Part shown: piece after piece, positions 8,162 to 16,180 of the stretch
Numbering within the stretch: the first letter of the stretch is position 1
How the letters are laid out: every line of letters begins with the position of its first letter
From: an uncultured Pseudomonadota bacterium
GTDB taxonomy: Bacteria; Myxococcota_A; Bradymonadia; Bradymonadales; Bradymonadaceae
Assembly (NCBI GenBank): GCA_950059285.1
Contig: CATLTV010000008.1
Span: forward strand, 1-55,523
Reading direction: 5' to 3'
DNA: 55,523 nucleotides
Translations under genes and position numbers: made by a program
Notes under the pieces: generated by a model
Databases searched by the model: none
Seen by the model: only the letters and a program-made list of their open reading frames with translations
Told to the model about the DNA's origin: nothing

Positions 8162-8701
8162 ATGAAGATGACATCCAAACAGATGATGTGGTGTGTGGCG
8201 GCGGCCTTGACAACAGGAGGTGTTGTTGAAGGCGAGGCGTTAAAACAGGCTCATAAAAAGGGTGATGTGTGTGGCGTGGTAGATATCCCTGTACAGTTTT
8301 CGAAGGGAGCTGCGTTAACACGTGAAGGTGCACTCAAGACATCAAGTGGCTATGAGGTGCAAATCGATCAGGTCAGCATGAACCCATGTACTGTGGGGGT
8401 ATGCATGGAGAGTGAACAGGAGAACCTCCACCAGGAGGTCAGCCTTGAGAGCGGTGCGGTGCAGACCATGAGGTTGAGCGGCGTGGAGCTCAAGGGTAGG
8501 GTCTTTGATCGCAGCAATAAAAAGTGTCGATTGCCCTGTGAAGGTGTTGTGATTGAGGGGAGCTTACCTGTGGATGTGTTGGTCAAGAAGACACGTCGAG
8601 CAATCCCCAACAAACCATGGAAGAGCGAGGAGATCGTGACCGTGGATTATGAGATTCCCGCAGAAGTGTTTGACAGCATTGACTGGAGCAAGCTGGGATA
8701 G
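8162..8701 (+). CDS. hypothetical exported protein
   Basis: I do not recognise a family. A signal-peptide-like N-terminus (MKMTSKQMMWCVAAALTTGG) is followed by about 150 residues with four or five Cys (CGVVD, PCTVGVC, KKCRLPC), suggesting a disulfide-bonded periplasmic or outer protein. ATG 8162 has AAGAGG 9 nt upstream and gives the better signal sequence; ATG 8144 would add six residues. It is transcribed divergently from the renalase-like gene. Confidence 0.6.
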   Translation: MKMTSKQMMWCVAAALTTGGVVEGEALKQAHKKGDVCGVVDIPVQFSKGAALTREGALKTSSGYEVQIDQVSMNPCTVGVCMESEQENLHQEVSLESGAVQTMRLSGVELKGRVFDRSNKKCRLPCEGVVIEGSLPVDVLVKKTRRAIPNKPWKSEEIVTVDYEIPAEVFDSIDWSKLG

Positions 8702-8818
8702 AAAGTTCTTTGGTTTACAAAGTCCATGTCAATAGTGCACGATGGTGAGGTGTCGTGAAGGCAATACCTATAAGAGGTGTTGTTGTTTCTCCTTAGGATT
8801 GTGGAAGGTGTGGTAAGC

Positions 8819-9343
8819 ATGTCAACCAAACATATTGATCGATCGGATCTCGTTGAATGGGCCAATCATGAACATGTACATTTAAGTAAGTTGTTTGATG
8901 ATTTGCGCCAGACCTTTAATGACATGGCTCAGGGAGAGCTTGAGGGGGATGCACTACAGGAGGCATTGAGCGTGGCGCTTGATGATCTTGATGGTGCGCT
9001 TGAAGATATGCTTGAGCACTTCAATGAAGAGGAAGAGGTTTACTTCCAGGCGATTGAGCAGCGCTTTCCTCAGTATGCATCACAGATTGATGCACTTGTC
9101 TGTGCTCACGAAGAAATATGTAAGAAAATCAGGACATTGCAGCAGTGTGTGCGTGAGTATGAGCAGCCCATGAAGGGTGGCTACAAGGAGCTCAGCGCGC
9201 GGTTGATCGCTCTTGTGAACAGCCTCGCCTTGGCGGTGGAGCGCCATAACAAGGAAGAGCAGGATGTCTTTGAGGGAGCGCTCAAGCATTTGAGCGTCGA
9301 CGAGCAGATCGCATTGCTTGAGCAAAAGCAGGCGCTCGGTTAA
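8819..9343 (+). CDS. hemerythrin/HHE-domain protein
   Basis: A 174-residue all-helical protein with the His/Glu pattern of HHE cation-binding or hemerythrin-like domains: EHVHLSKLFDDL (about residue 18), EHFNEEEEVYF (about 64), AHEEI (about 95) and VERHNKEEQDVFEG (about 140). Such proteins bind a di-iron centre and act in oxygen, NO or iron handling. ATG 8819 is used because the hemerythrin helix begins soon after; the upstream TTG adds a hydrophobic stretch with no clear ribosome site. The acetyltransferase gene follows after 15 bp, so the two are probably cotranscribed. Confidence 0.82.
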   Translation: MSTKHIDRSDLVEWANHEHVHLSKLFDDLRQTFNDMAQGELEGDALQEALSVALDDLDGALEDMLEHFNEEEEVYFQAIEQRFPQYASQIDALVCAHEEICKKIRTLQQCVREYEQPMKGGYKELSARLIALVNSLALAVERHNKEEQDVFEGALKHLSVDEQIALLEQKQALG

Positions 9344-9358
9344 GGGGGAGGAGACAAG

Positions 9359-9832
9359 ATGCACACCGAGCAGGTGATCATTGATACGCCTGGCCCTGAT
9401 GATAGCGAAGGGCTGGCGCAGTTATTCTACGAAGATATGAAGGGGTTGGGGCTGGACACAGGTCTGGATGCGCAGAGGAGTCTTGCTCGCTTGGTTGTGC
9501 AAGGTGCATCGAGCAAAGAGCCTGACTGTGTCTGTTGGGTTGCTCGAGATGCGCAGGAGGTGATTGGTGTCATCCTTGCGAACTTCAACTGGTCGCCCAA
9601 GTTTGGTGGACGTTCTCTGTGGATTGAGAGCTTGTTTGTCACGCACTCTGCCCGTCGACGTGGTGTGGGGCGTTTGTTGGTCGAGCAGCTGCTTGACTGG
9701 GCTGAAGATCACGAGATCAAGGGGGGTGATATTGAGGCCTACAGGGGAAACACACCAGCGGGTGTGCTCTACCGTAGCCTTGGTTTTCACCGTCTTGGGC
9801 GGGAGCGATTTGCCTATACTCTTGAGGTATAG
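9359..9832 (+). CDS. GNAT-family N-acetyltransferase
   Basis: A 157-residue single-domain GNAT. Motif A SLFVTHSARRRGVGRLLVEQLL (about 88-108) contains the acetyl-CoA pyrophosphate loop R-R-x-G-V-G-R; the following GGDIEAYRGNTPAGVLYRSLGF is the typical beta5-alpha4 segment. ATG 9359 has an excellent ribosome site (GGAGGA). The acceptor is unknown. It follows the hemerythrin gene in an apparent two-gene operon; no functional link is obvious. Confidence 0.9.
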   Translation: MHTEQVIIDTPGPDDSEGLAQLFYEDMKGLGLDTGLDAQRSLARLVVQGASSKEPDCVCWVARDAQEVIGVILANFNWSPKFGGRSLWIESLFVTHSARRRGVGRLLVEQLLDWAEDHEIKGGDIEAYRGNTPAGVLYRSLGFHRLGRERFAYTLEV

Positions 9833-10158
9833 ATGCACCTTCCTGGGGGAGTATAACATCCAAAAATTTAGGTTGGGGATGCGCAAGCAGATTTTAGGGC
9901 TTGTGTAATATCTGCATTGAGATGTAGGGTCGCAGCGCGTCTGTGTGCTCAGCAGAAGTCATGTTTCAGTGATGTGTTTTCGTTTGTTGAGTGTAGTTCT
10001 TGAGCATGGTACTGGTATGAAAGTTGATTTTGTACACAGAGCATGTATGGTTCTGGACGCGTTGTGTATCTGAGATTGTGTCTCTGGGTATGCAGCACAG
10101 AAGACAAAACGTTAGGACTTTAGTTAAAGAACAATAATATAAGGAAACGGTTAGACTC
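9833..10158. other. non-coding leader region before nuoE
   Basis: About 325 bp with no credible gene; it should carry the terminator of the acetyltransferase gene and the promoter of nuoEF. No strong hairpin is visible. A weak hexamer pair TTAGGA (10112) and TAATAT (10135), 17 bp apart, lies just before the start codon, but it is too poor to call with confidence. Confidence 0.5.
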
Positions 10159-10770
10159 ATGTCACAAGAAGAATCGGGCTTGAAGTTTTCCGAGGAAGCA
10201 GAGCGTCAGTTTCAGGATATCATCAGTCGATATCCCATTTTCCCGGCGAACAAAATCGATCCCAAGACAGGTGAAGAAGAGAAGAAGGACCAGAGGCTTG
10301 CGGCCTTGTTGCCAGCGCTTCTTCTTGCTCAGGGTGAGTTTGGTTATGTCTCGATTGAGGTGATGGATTACATCGCTCAGCGTCTGAACCTTGAGCCTGC
10401 AAAAGTGTATAGCACAGCCACGTTCTACACGATGTACAACAAGCAGCCTGTGGGTAAGTGCCACGTTCAGGTGTGTACCACGTTGAGTTGTGCGCTTCGT
10501 GGCGGTTATGAGCTGATGGAGTACCTTGAGGACAAATTTGGTATTCGCGTGGGAGAGACCAGCGCTGATGGCAAGTGGACCTTGAGTGAGGTGGAGTGTC
10601 TGGCGAGCTGTGGTACCGCACCCATGTTTCAGGCGACCTTCTCCGACGGAGAGATTGAGTATTACGAAGATCTTGATATGAGCCAGCCCCAGAAAGTTGA
10701 GGCTGTGTTGGCTCAAATCAACAGGCGCCTTGAAGGACTTCGTACGCCAAAAGAGATGCATGACGCTTGA
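10159..10770 (+). CDS. nuoE: NADH-quinone oxidoreductase subunit E (24 kDa, 2Fe-2S)
   Basis: Complex I peripheral-arm subunit carrying the N1a [2Fe-2S] cluster. The four ligands appear as CTTLSC (about 113-118) and CLASC (about 153-157), with spacing right for the thioredoxin-like NuoE fold; ATFYTMYNKQPVGK is the conserved segment before the first pair. The 203-residue length is slightly above the usual 160-180 because of a charged N-terminal extension (DPKTGEEEKKD). NuoF follows after about 97 bp, then a terminator. The usual nuoD before and nuoG after are absent. NuoE-F pairs also serve hydrogenases and formate dehydrogenases, but the nuoJ-N genes next door favour complex I. Confidence 0.95.
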   Translation: MSQEESGLKFSEEAERQFQDIISRYPIFPANKIDPKTGEEEKKDQRLAALLPALLLAQGEFGYVSIEVMDYIAQRLNLEPAKVYSTATFYTMYNKQPVGKCHVQVCTTLSCALRGGYELMEYLEDKFGIRVGETSADGKWTLSEVECLASCGTAPMFQATFSDGEIEYYEDLDMSQPQKVEAVLAQINRRLEGLRTPKEMHDA

Positions 10771-10867
10771 GGTGTCATGTCGAGAAGGTTTTGTAGAAAT
10801 CAGAACGTCTTAAGCGGCTCATCAATGGCGAGCAGTGGAGCTGCAACGAGCAGGATTAGAGTGTGAC

Positions 10868-12175
10868 ATGGAAGAGAAATTTTTAAGCCGTAACTTTGAG
10901 ATCGAGAAAGCGTATAATCTGGATATCTTTGAGGAGCATGGAGGGTACAGCACCCTCAGCAAGGCATTCTCAATGGATACAGATACGATCATCTCAGAGA
11001 TGAAGAAGTCCAACCTCAGAGGTCGTGGTGGTGCGGGTTTCCCCACAGGTGTGAAGTGGAGCTTCATGCCCAGGGACTCTGACAAGGAGAAGTACCTTGT
11101 GATCAACGCGGATGAAGGCGAGCCTGGAACATTCAAGGATCGCTACATCATGGAGCTTGATCCACACAGGCTTATTGAAGGTTGCGTCATCACTGCGTAC
11201 ACGCTCGGCTTGAGAACAGGCTATATCTTTGTGCGTGGTGAATTGCAGCATGCGATCAGAAGGCTTGAGCGTGCGATCAAGCAGGCTTATGAAAAAGGTC
11301 ACCTCGGCAAAAATATTCATGGCAAGGGTTTTGACTTTGACCTCTACGTCCACTCCAGCGCAGGTGCTTACATCTGTGGTGAGGAGACAGGTCTTATTGA
11401 AGGTCTTGAGGGCAAGCCTGGTCAGCCAAGGATGAAGCCTCCATTCCCTGCGATTGTGGGCGTGTTTGGTCACCCCACGCTGGTGAACAACGTGGAGACG
11501 ATCGCATCTGTGCCGTTCATTATTGAGCGCGGCGGCGACTTCTGGGCAAGCCTTGGTATTGAGAAGAACGGTGGTCCAAAGTTGTTTGGTCTCTCGGGTA
11601 TGATCAAGAAGCCAGGCGTGTACGAAGCTCCTTGTGGTATCACTGTGCGTGAGCTGCTTGAGCGCTTTGGCGGTGGTATGCTGGATGGTAGTGATCTCAA
11701 GGCATTTATTCCTGGTGGATCATCCTGCGCAATCCTCAAGCCTGATGCACTGGATGCACAGATGGGGATTGAGACCATGCGAGAAGCAGGGAGTTCAATG
11801 GGTACAGGTTGTGTGACCTTTATCGACCACACCACCTGTATGGTTCGTCTTGCGACACGTCTTGCGCACTTCTACCACCACGAGTCCTGTGGTCAGTGTA
11901 CCCCATGTCGTGAGGGTACGGGTTGGGCGTACAAGGTGATCAACTCCATTGAGGCTGGCCGAGGTCGTCCAGAGGAGCTTGAGTTGTTGCTGGATATCTG
12001 TGATAGCATTCAAGGCAACACGATCTGTGCTCATGGTGACTCGCTGGCGATCCCAGTGCGTAGTTACATCAAGACGTTCACAGAAGAGTTTGAAGATCAC
12101 ATCAAACATCAACGTTGCCCCTTCAAGCCATGGCGCACAGGGAAGAGCAAGTCAAAGGTCTCTTCCGCCGCGTGA
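10868..12175 (+). CDS. nuoF: NADH-quinone oxidoreductase subunit F (51 kDa, NADH/FMN)
   Basis: NADH-oxidising subunit of complex I. GRGGAGFPTGVKW (NADH/FMN glycine-rich loop), NADEGEPGTFKDR, GAYICGEETGLIEGLEG and the N3 [4Fe-4S] ligands SCGQCTPCREGT plus a later ICAHG cysteine are all present. At 435 residues it is a standard-length NuoF. ATG 10868 matches normal N-termini; a GTG at 10835 would add eleven residues. A stem-loop with T-tract at 12203-12245 ends this transcript, so nuoEF is separate from nuoJKLMN even though they are neighbours. Confidence 0.96.
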   Translation: MEEKFLSRNFEIEKAYNLDIFEEHGGYSTLSKAFSMDTDTIISEMKKSNLRGRGGAGFPTGVKWSFMPRDSDKEKYLVINADEGEPGTFKDRYIMELDPHRLIEGCVITAYTLGLRTGYIFVRGELQHAIRRLERAIKQAYEKGHLGKNIHGKGFDFDLYVHSSAGAYICGEETGLIEGLEGKPGQPRMKPPFPAIVGVFGHPTLVNNVETIASVPFIIERGGDFWASLGIEKNGGPKLFGLSGMIKKPGVYEAPCGITVRELLERFGGGMLDGSDLKAFIPGGSSCAILKPDALDAQMGIETMREAGSSMGTGCVTFIDHTTCMVRLATRLAHFYHHESCGQCTPCREGTGWAYKVINSIEAGRGRPEELELLLDICDSIQGNTICAHGDSLAIPVRSYIKTFTEEFEDHIKHQRCPFKPWRTGKSKSKVSSAA

Positions 12176-12202
12176 TGTGTTGATTTCTAAAGGGTTAGAA
12201 TG

Positions 12203-12245
12203 ACGCTCCCTGCTTCGTGTTATATGAAAAGGGGAGTGTTTTTTT
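12203..12245 (+). terminator. intrinsic terminator after nuoF
   Basis: Arms ACGCTCCC (12203-12210) and GGGAGTGT (12232-12239) pair with one G-T wobble around a 21-nt loop, followed at once by seven T. It lies 28 bp past the nuoF stop and splits the nuo genes into two transcription units. Confidence 0.7.
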
Positions 12246-12518
12246 AGGTCAGCTACGGAATCTTTGTGTAAATGAACACAATCGGTGGTTGAAGTTATAA
12301 AGATGTGTTGATAGAGAGTTCGCGTGGAGTTTGTGTCTTTGTTGCCCTGTGTGGGGTGGCGGATACAAGGTCTCATTAAAGCCTGGAGCAGTGGCGAAGG
12401 GTTTTGACACTAAGACGTTTACGAGCAGCATTGTGGCGACATGGCTCACTGGAGAGTCTGTGTGGGCAATGTGCATTAATAAACCAGTCACGATGGGATG
12501 ACATCGGAGGCAGAGGCA
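12246..12518 (+). promoter_or_regulatory. probable promoter region of nuoJKLMN
   Basis: Because a terminator precedes it and the next start is at 12519, this 273-bp stretch should contain the nuoJ promoter. The best hexamer pair seen is TTGAAG (12289-12294) and TAGAGA (12312-12317) with a 17-bp spacer, a moderate match only. No gene is seen here. Confidence 0.35.
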
Positions 12519-13349
12519 ATGGGTTTTTGGGAATCCCTATTTTTTTGGATTTTCGCGTTTGGAGCAGTTCTTTCAAGTGTAGCAGTGGTTGCGATGCGCA
12601 ACCCGCTGTACAGTGCTCTCGCGCTAGTTCTGGACTTTTTCTTCTTCGCAGGACTTTACGGGCTGTTGTCCGCGCACCTTATGGCGATTACGCAGGTGTT
12701 GGTGTATGCGGGGGCGATCATGGTGCTGTTCCTGTTCATTATCATGTTGTTGAACTTGCGTGATGACGAGCTGGGCCAGTTTGAGTTCAGGATCCATCAC
12801 CTGATAAGTGCAGGGGCGATCGGCGGCTTGTTGTTCTTTGTGGCGACAGCGATCACCCCGCTTGTGGATATGGATAAGGTCTCGGCAGATCGTGAAGAGC
12901 AGGCCAAGGCGTATGAGGCAAGCCTCAAGACCTACGAGAATAATCTTGCACAGGTTGAAGGTGAAACTGACGAGAAGGTCAAAGCTGAAAAGTTGAAGAA
13001 ACTTGAGGCGAGTAAGCCTGCGATGACGCTTCAGAGCCGCACAGCGATCAAGGGTCCTCTGTACGCTGATTTGAACGAGAGTGGTCTTGAGCGTGTTTGG
13101 CAAGAGCGTTTGGCACGTCATGAGTCAGGCCAGACAGCGATCAACCAGGGCAAGTGGTCACGTTTTGACAAGAGCACACCGATGGTGTTGCCCGAGAGCC
13201 TGTCTGGAGATGACAGGGCGAGCTTCGGGACCATTGAGCCCATGAGTATCTTGATTGTGAACCGCTTTGTGGTGCCATTTGAGCTTACAGCGCTGCTGTT
13301 GCTGGCTGCCATTGTTGGTGCGGTCATCATTGCCAAGAGACGCTTGTAG
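12519..13349 (+). CDS. nuoJ: NADH-quinone oxidoreductase subunit J with large hydrophilic insertion
   Basis: Membrane subunit of complex I. TM1-TM3 with the conserved VLVYAGAIMVLFLF, TM4 (LISAGAIGGLLFFVATAI) and TM5 (FVVPFELTALLLLAAIVG) are intact. Between TM4 and TM5, at about residues 117-235 (12870-13221), is a charged stretch of roughly 115 residues with a coiled-coil-like start (REEQAKAYEASLKTYENN, EKVKAEKLKKLEA), whereas the family loop is about 15-25 residues. The total is 276 residues against the usual 165-185. ATG 12519 is chosen because GGAGG lies 8 nt upstream, rather than ATG 12498. The reading frame runs through the insertion without stops, so it is probably a genuine protein segment. 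Confidence 0.92.
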   Translation: MGFWESLFFWIFAFGAVLSSVAVVAMRNPLYSALALVLDFFFFAGLYGLLSAHLMAITQVLVYAGAIMVLFLFIIMLLNLRDDELGQFEFRIHHLISAGAIGGLLFFVATAITPLVDMDKVSADREEQAKAYEASLKTYENNLAQVEGETDEKVKAEKLKKLEASKPAMTLQSRTAIKGPLYADLNESGLERVWQERLARHESGQTAINQGKWSRFDKSTPMVLPESLSGDDRASFGTIEPMSILIVNRFVVPFELTALLLLAAIVGAVIIAKRRL

Positions 13350-13429
13350 AAATTATCGGTGCATACATCGACAGGAATTAATGGAGAGGCCACGTTCGGC
13401 CTCACTAAACATAGAAGGGCATTGAGAAC

Positions 13430-13738
13430 ATGTTCGAACCTACATTGACACATTATCTGATACTCGCCGCGATCACATTCTGCATAGGTGTGTTTGGCGT
13501 CATGGTAAGGCGTAACGCGATCACCTTGTTTATGTGTGTGGAGCTGATGTTGAACTCGGTCAACCTGACCTTCATCACCTTCAGTAAATATCGCGTGGAT
13601 ATGGATGGCCATATTTTCGGGTTCTTTGTGATGGCTGTTGCTGCGGCTGAGGCTGCGGTGGGTCTTGCTATCATTCTGCACCTGTTCAGGCACAAGCGCA
13701 GTGTGGATGTGGAAAGGGCGGATGCTCTTCAACTCTAA
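13430..13738 (+). CDS. nuoK: NADH-quinone oxidoreductase subunit K
   Basis: Standard 102-residue, three-helix NuoK. The conserved glutamates sit in CVELMLNSVNL (TM2) and AAAEAAVGLAIIL (TM3), both in the proton-translocation path. AGAAGGG lies before ATG 13430. It follows nuoJ by 80 bp in the nuoJKLMN group. Confidence 0.95.
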   Translation: MFEPTLTHYLILAAITFCIGVFGVMVRRNAITLFMCVELMLNSVNLTFITFSKYRVDMDGHIFGFFVMAVAAAEAAVGLAIILHLFRHKRSVDVERADALQL

Positions 13739-13885
13739 GAGAAGGTGGTGTCAACGTTTGAGTTAGGCACCACAAGACAGGATAACGAAGTGACAGCTTT
13801 TATGCTCTGATTCGACGTCATGAGTCAGGGTGTTAAAAGTGTAAGAATCATTACTTAATACATGATGTAGCAAAGGCTTGCTGGC

Positions 13886-16051
13886 ATGCTCTATCAAGAT
13901 CAGTTTTACTACCTCGGCCTAATCGTCCTGATGCCTCTTATTGGGGCTCTCATTAACGGGATTATAGGTGCAAAACTTCCGCGCAAATTCGTGGACGTTA
14001 TTGCGTGTGGCTCAATTTTAATGTCGTTTTTCTTCTCCTTGATCAGTATCAAGGCGTTGGTCGAAAATGCGACCCATGTGAAGAACGCCGAAGGGGTGGT
14101 GGAGACGGTTTATGGCCACCTGTCCTATACTGCGTATCACTGGATCTACGCAGGTGACTTTGGTGTGGACCTGGCGTTTATGTTGGATCCGCTGACATCA
14201 CTGTTGCTGTTGTTGATTACAGGGGTTGGTTTCCTGATTCACCTGTACTCCGTGGGGTACATGGCTGATGATCCCTCCAAGTGGCGTTATTTCTCCTACT
14301 TGAACTTGTTCTGCTTCGCGATGCTGTTGCTCGTGCTTGGTAAGAACATGCTCGTGACCTTCATCGGTTGGGAGGGCGTGGGTCTTTGTAGTTACCTGTT
14401 GATTGGTTTCTGGTACACCGACGACGAGAAGGCTGCTGCTGGTCAGAAGGCGTTCATCGTGAACAGGGTGGGTGACTTTGCGTTCCTTGTGGGAATGTTC
14501 ATCCTCTACTATGAGACTCAGACACTTGATTACATCCAGCTCAAGGAATTTGCGACCAACGCTGCATTGATTCAGCAGATCGCTCCTGTGGCGTGGTTGA
14601 TTGTCCTCTTCATGTTTATCGGTTGTACTGGTAAATCTGCTCAGATTCCTCTCTATGTTTGGCTTCCAGACGCGATGGCAGGTCCTACGCCTGTGTCCGC
14701 TCTGATTCACGCCGCAACCATGGTGACCTCTGGAGTGTTCTTGCTCTCAAGGTTGAACTGGCTTGTGACCATTAGTTACGAAGTGATGGCTGTGATTGCC
14801 TGGGTTGGTGCGTTGACTGCGTTCTTTGCTGCAACCATTGCGATTACACAGAATGATATCAAGAAAGTGCTCGCGTACTCCACCGTGTCTCAGCTTGGCT
14901 ACATGTTCCTTGCTGTGGGTGTGGGAAGCTTTACTGCAGCTGTCTTCCACCTGATGACACACGCATTCTTCAAGGCATTGATGTTCCTTGGTTCTGGTAG
15001 TGTGATTCACGCCATGCACCACGAGCAGGATATGCGCAAGATGGGTGGTCTCAAGAAGTATATGCCCGTAACCTCCAAGACATTCCTCGTGGGTTGTTTG
15101 GCTATTTCAGGTTTCCCTCTGTTCAGCGGTTTCTTCTCCAAGGATGCAATCCTCTGGGGTGCGCTTTCCAATACACACGTCCTCGGCGTGGTGGGTGCTC
15201 AGGAGCAGATTGGTGACATCACCGTGATGCGTGGCGAACCCTCTGCAGTAGCGCAGATTCTGACCACAAAACCTCTTGAGCTTATTTCTGCGGGTGGTCC
15301 TGTGGATGTGAACTGGCTGGTACAGATTACTTCCTGGGGGACATTCATCCTCGCCGTGATCACTGCTGGTATGACAGCGTTCTACATGTTCCGCTTGTAC
15401 TTTATGACATTTGAGGGTGAGTGCCGTGCAGATGAGCACACCAAAGCGCACCTCCATGAGTCACCTGTGTCCATGACAATTCCCCTGACCGTGTTGGCAG
15501 TGCTCTCATTGCTCGGTGGTCTCACGGGTTGGCCTCACTTCATCGTGCATGGTTTGCACTTCCCACCAGAAGGTTTTGGTCTGTTCTTTGAACACTGGTT
15601 CTCCGAGCTCTTCCAGGTGACTAATGACTACAGGATCTTGACTCGCTTTGGCGCGCATGCCTATGGCTGGGAAGCTGTCGCGACCGTGTCCGGCTTGATT
15701 GCAGGTCTCAGTGGTATCGGTCTGTCCTGGTACATGTATATGAAGAATCCCGAGATTCCTGGTCTTATTCAGGAGAGGATCAAGGCGCTTCACGGATTCG
15801 TGCAGCAGAAATACAAGGTCGACGAGTTCTATGGCTTTGTGTTCGTAAAAGGATCAATCAAGTCTGGTGAAGGTATGACGTTCTTTGACAAGTACATCCT
15901 TGATGGTGTGCTTGTGAACGGAGCGGCTGCGCTGATGGCGACGGCAGGACGTATCTTGCGTCACTTGCAGAGCGGTAATGTGCAGCGTTATGCAACATAT
16001 ATCACGCTAGGTGTGGTGTTGGCGCTTGTCGCGCTGATGCTCAGAATGTAA
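13886..16051 (+). CDS. nuoL: NADH-quinone oxidoreductase subunit L (antiporter-like)
   Basis: Antiporter-like proton-pumping subunit. GWEGVGLCSYLLIGFWY holds the key TM5 Glu, and CTGKSAQIPLYVWLPDAM followed by GPTPVSALIHAATMVTSG is the TM7-TM8 signature with the conserved Lys. The C-terminal helices and lateral-arm region are present. At 721 residues it is longer than the 613 of E. coli; some of the extra length is a polar loop at about 435-470 (QEQIGDITVMRGEPSAVAQ), before the next helix. It lies 147 bp after nuoK. Confidence 0.96.
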   Translation: MLYQDQFYYLGLIVLMPLIGALINGIIGAKLPRKFVDVIACGSILMSFFFSLISIKALVENATHVKNAEGVVETVYGHLSYTAYHWIYAGDFGVDLAFMLDPLTSLLLLLITGVGFLIHLYSVGYMADDPSKWRYFSYLNLFCFAMLLLVLGKNMLVTFIGWEGVGLCSYLLIGFWYTDDEKAAAGQKAFIVNRVGDFAFLVGMFILYYETQTLDYIQLKEFATNAALIQQIAPVAWLIVLFMFIGCTGKSAQIPLYVWLPDAMAGPTPVSALIHAATMVTSGVFLLSRLNWLVTISYEVMAVIAWVGALTAFFAATIAITQNDIKKVLAYSTVSQLGYMFLAVGVGSFTAAVFHLMTHAFFKALMFLGSGSVIHAMHHEQDMRKMGGLKKYMPVTSKTFLVGCLAISGFPLFSGFFSKDAILWGALSNTHVLGVVGAQEQIGDITVMRGEPSAVAQILTTKPLELISAGGPVDVNWLVQITSWGTFILAVITAGMTAFYMFRLYFMTFEGECRADEHTKAHLHESPVSMTIPLTVLAVLSLLGGLTGWPHFIVHGLHFPPEGFGLFFEHWFSELFQVTNDYRILTRFGAHAYGWEAVATVSGLIAGLSGIGLSWYMYMKNPEIPGLIQERIKALHGFVQQKYKVDEFYGFVFVKGSIKSGEGMTFFDKYILDGVLVNGAAALMATAGRILRHLQSGNVQRYATYITLGVVLALVALMLRM

Positions 16052-16057
16052 AGAGAG

Positions 16058-16079
16058 GCACCCTCGCTTCAGAGGGTGT
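16058..16079 (+). terminator. small stem-loop between nuoL and nuoM
   Basis: CACCCTC and GAGGGTG (7 bp) around a six-base loop, just after the nuoL stop, followed by TTCTATT. It may be an mRNA-processing or attenuating hairpin rather than a full terminator, because nuoM and nuoN follow on the same strand. Confidence 0.4.
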
Positions 16080-16180
16080 TCTATTGAAAGTAAGTTAGAG
16101 TCTGGTTTGGGTTCGGCATCTGAAGACTTCGCCAATGGCCCAAACTGTTTGATAAACCTCAAGCAAGAGAACTTGACACA

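Noticed and set aside
12176-12518. Hidden nuoG remnant between nuoF and nuoJ
   Set aside because: The gap is only 343 bp, holds a terminator and shows no NuoG motifs such as its iron-sulfur cysteines.
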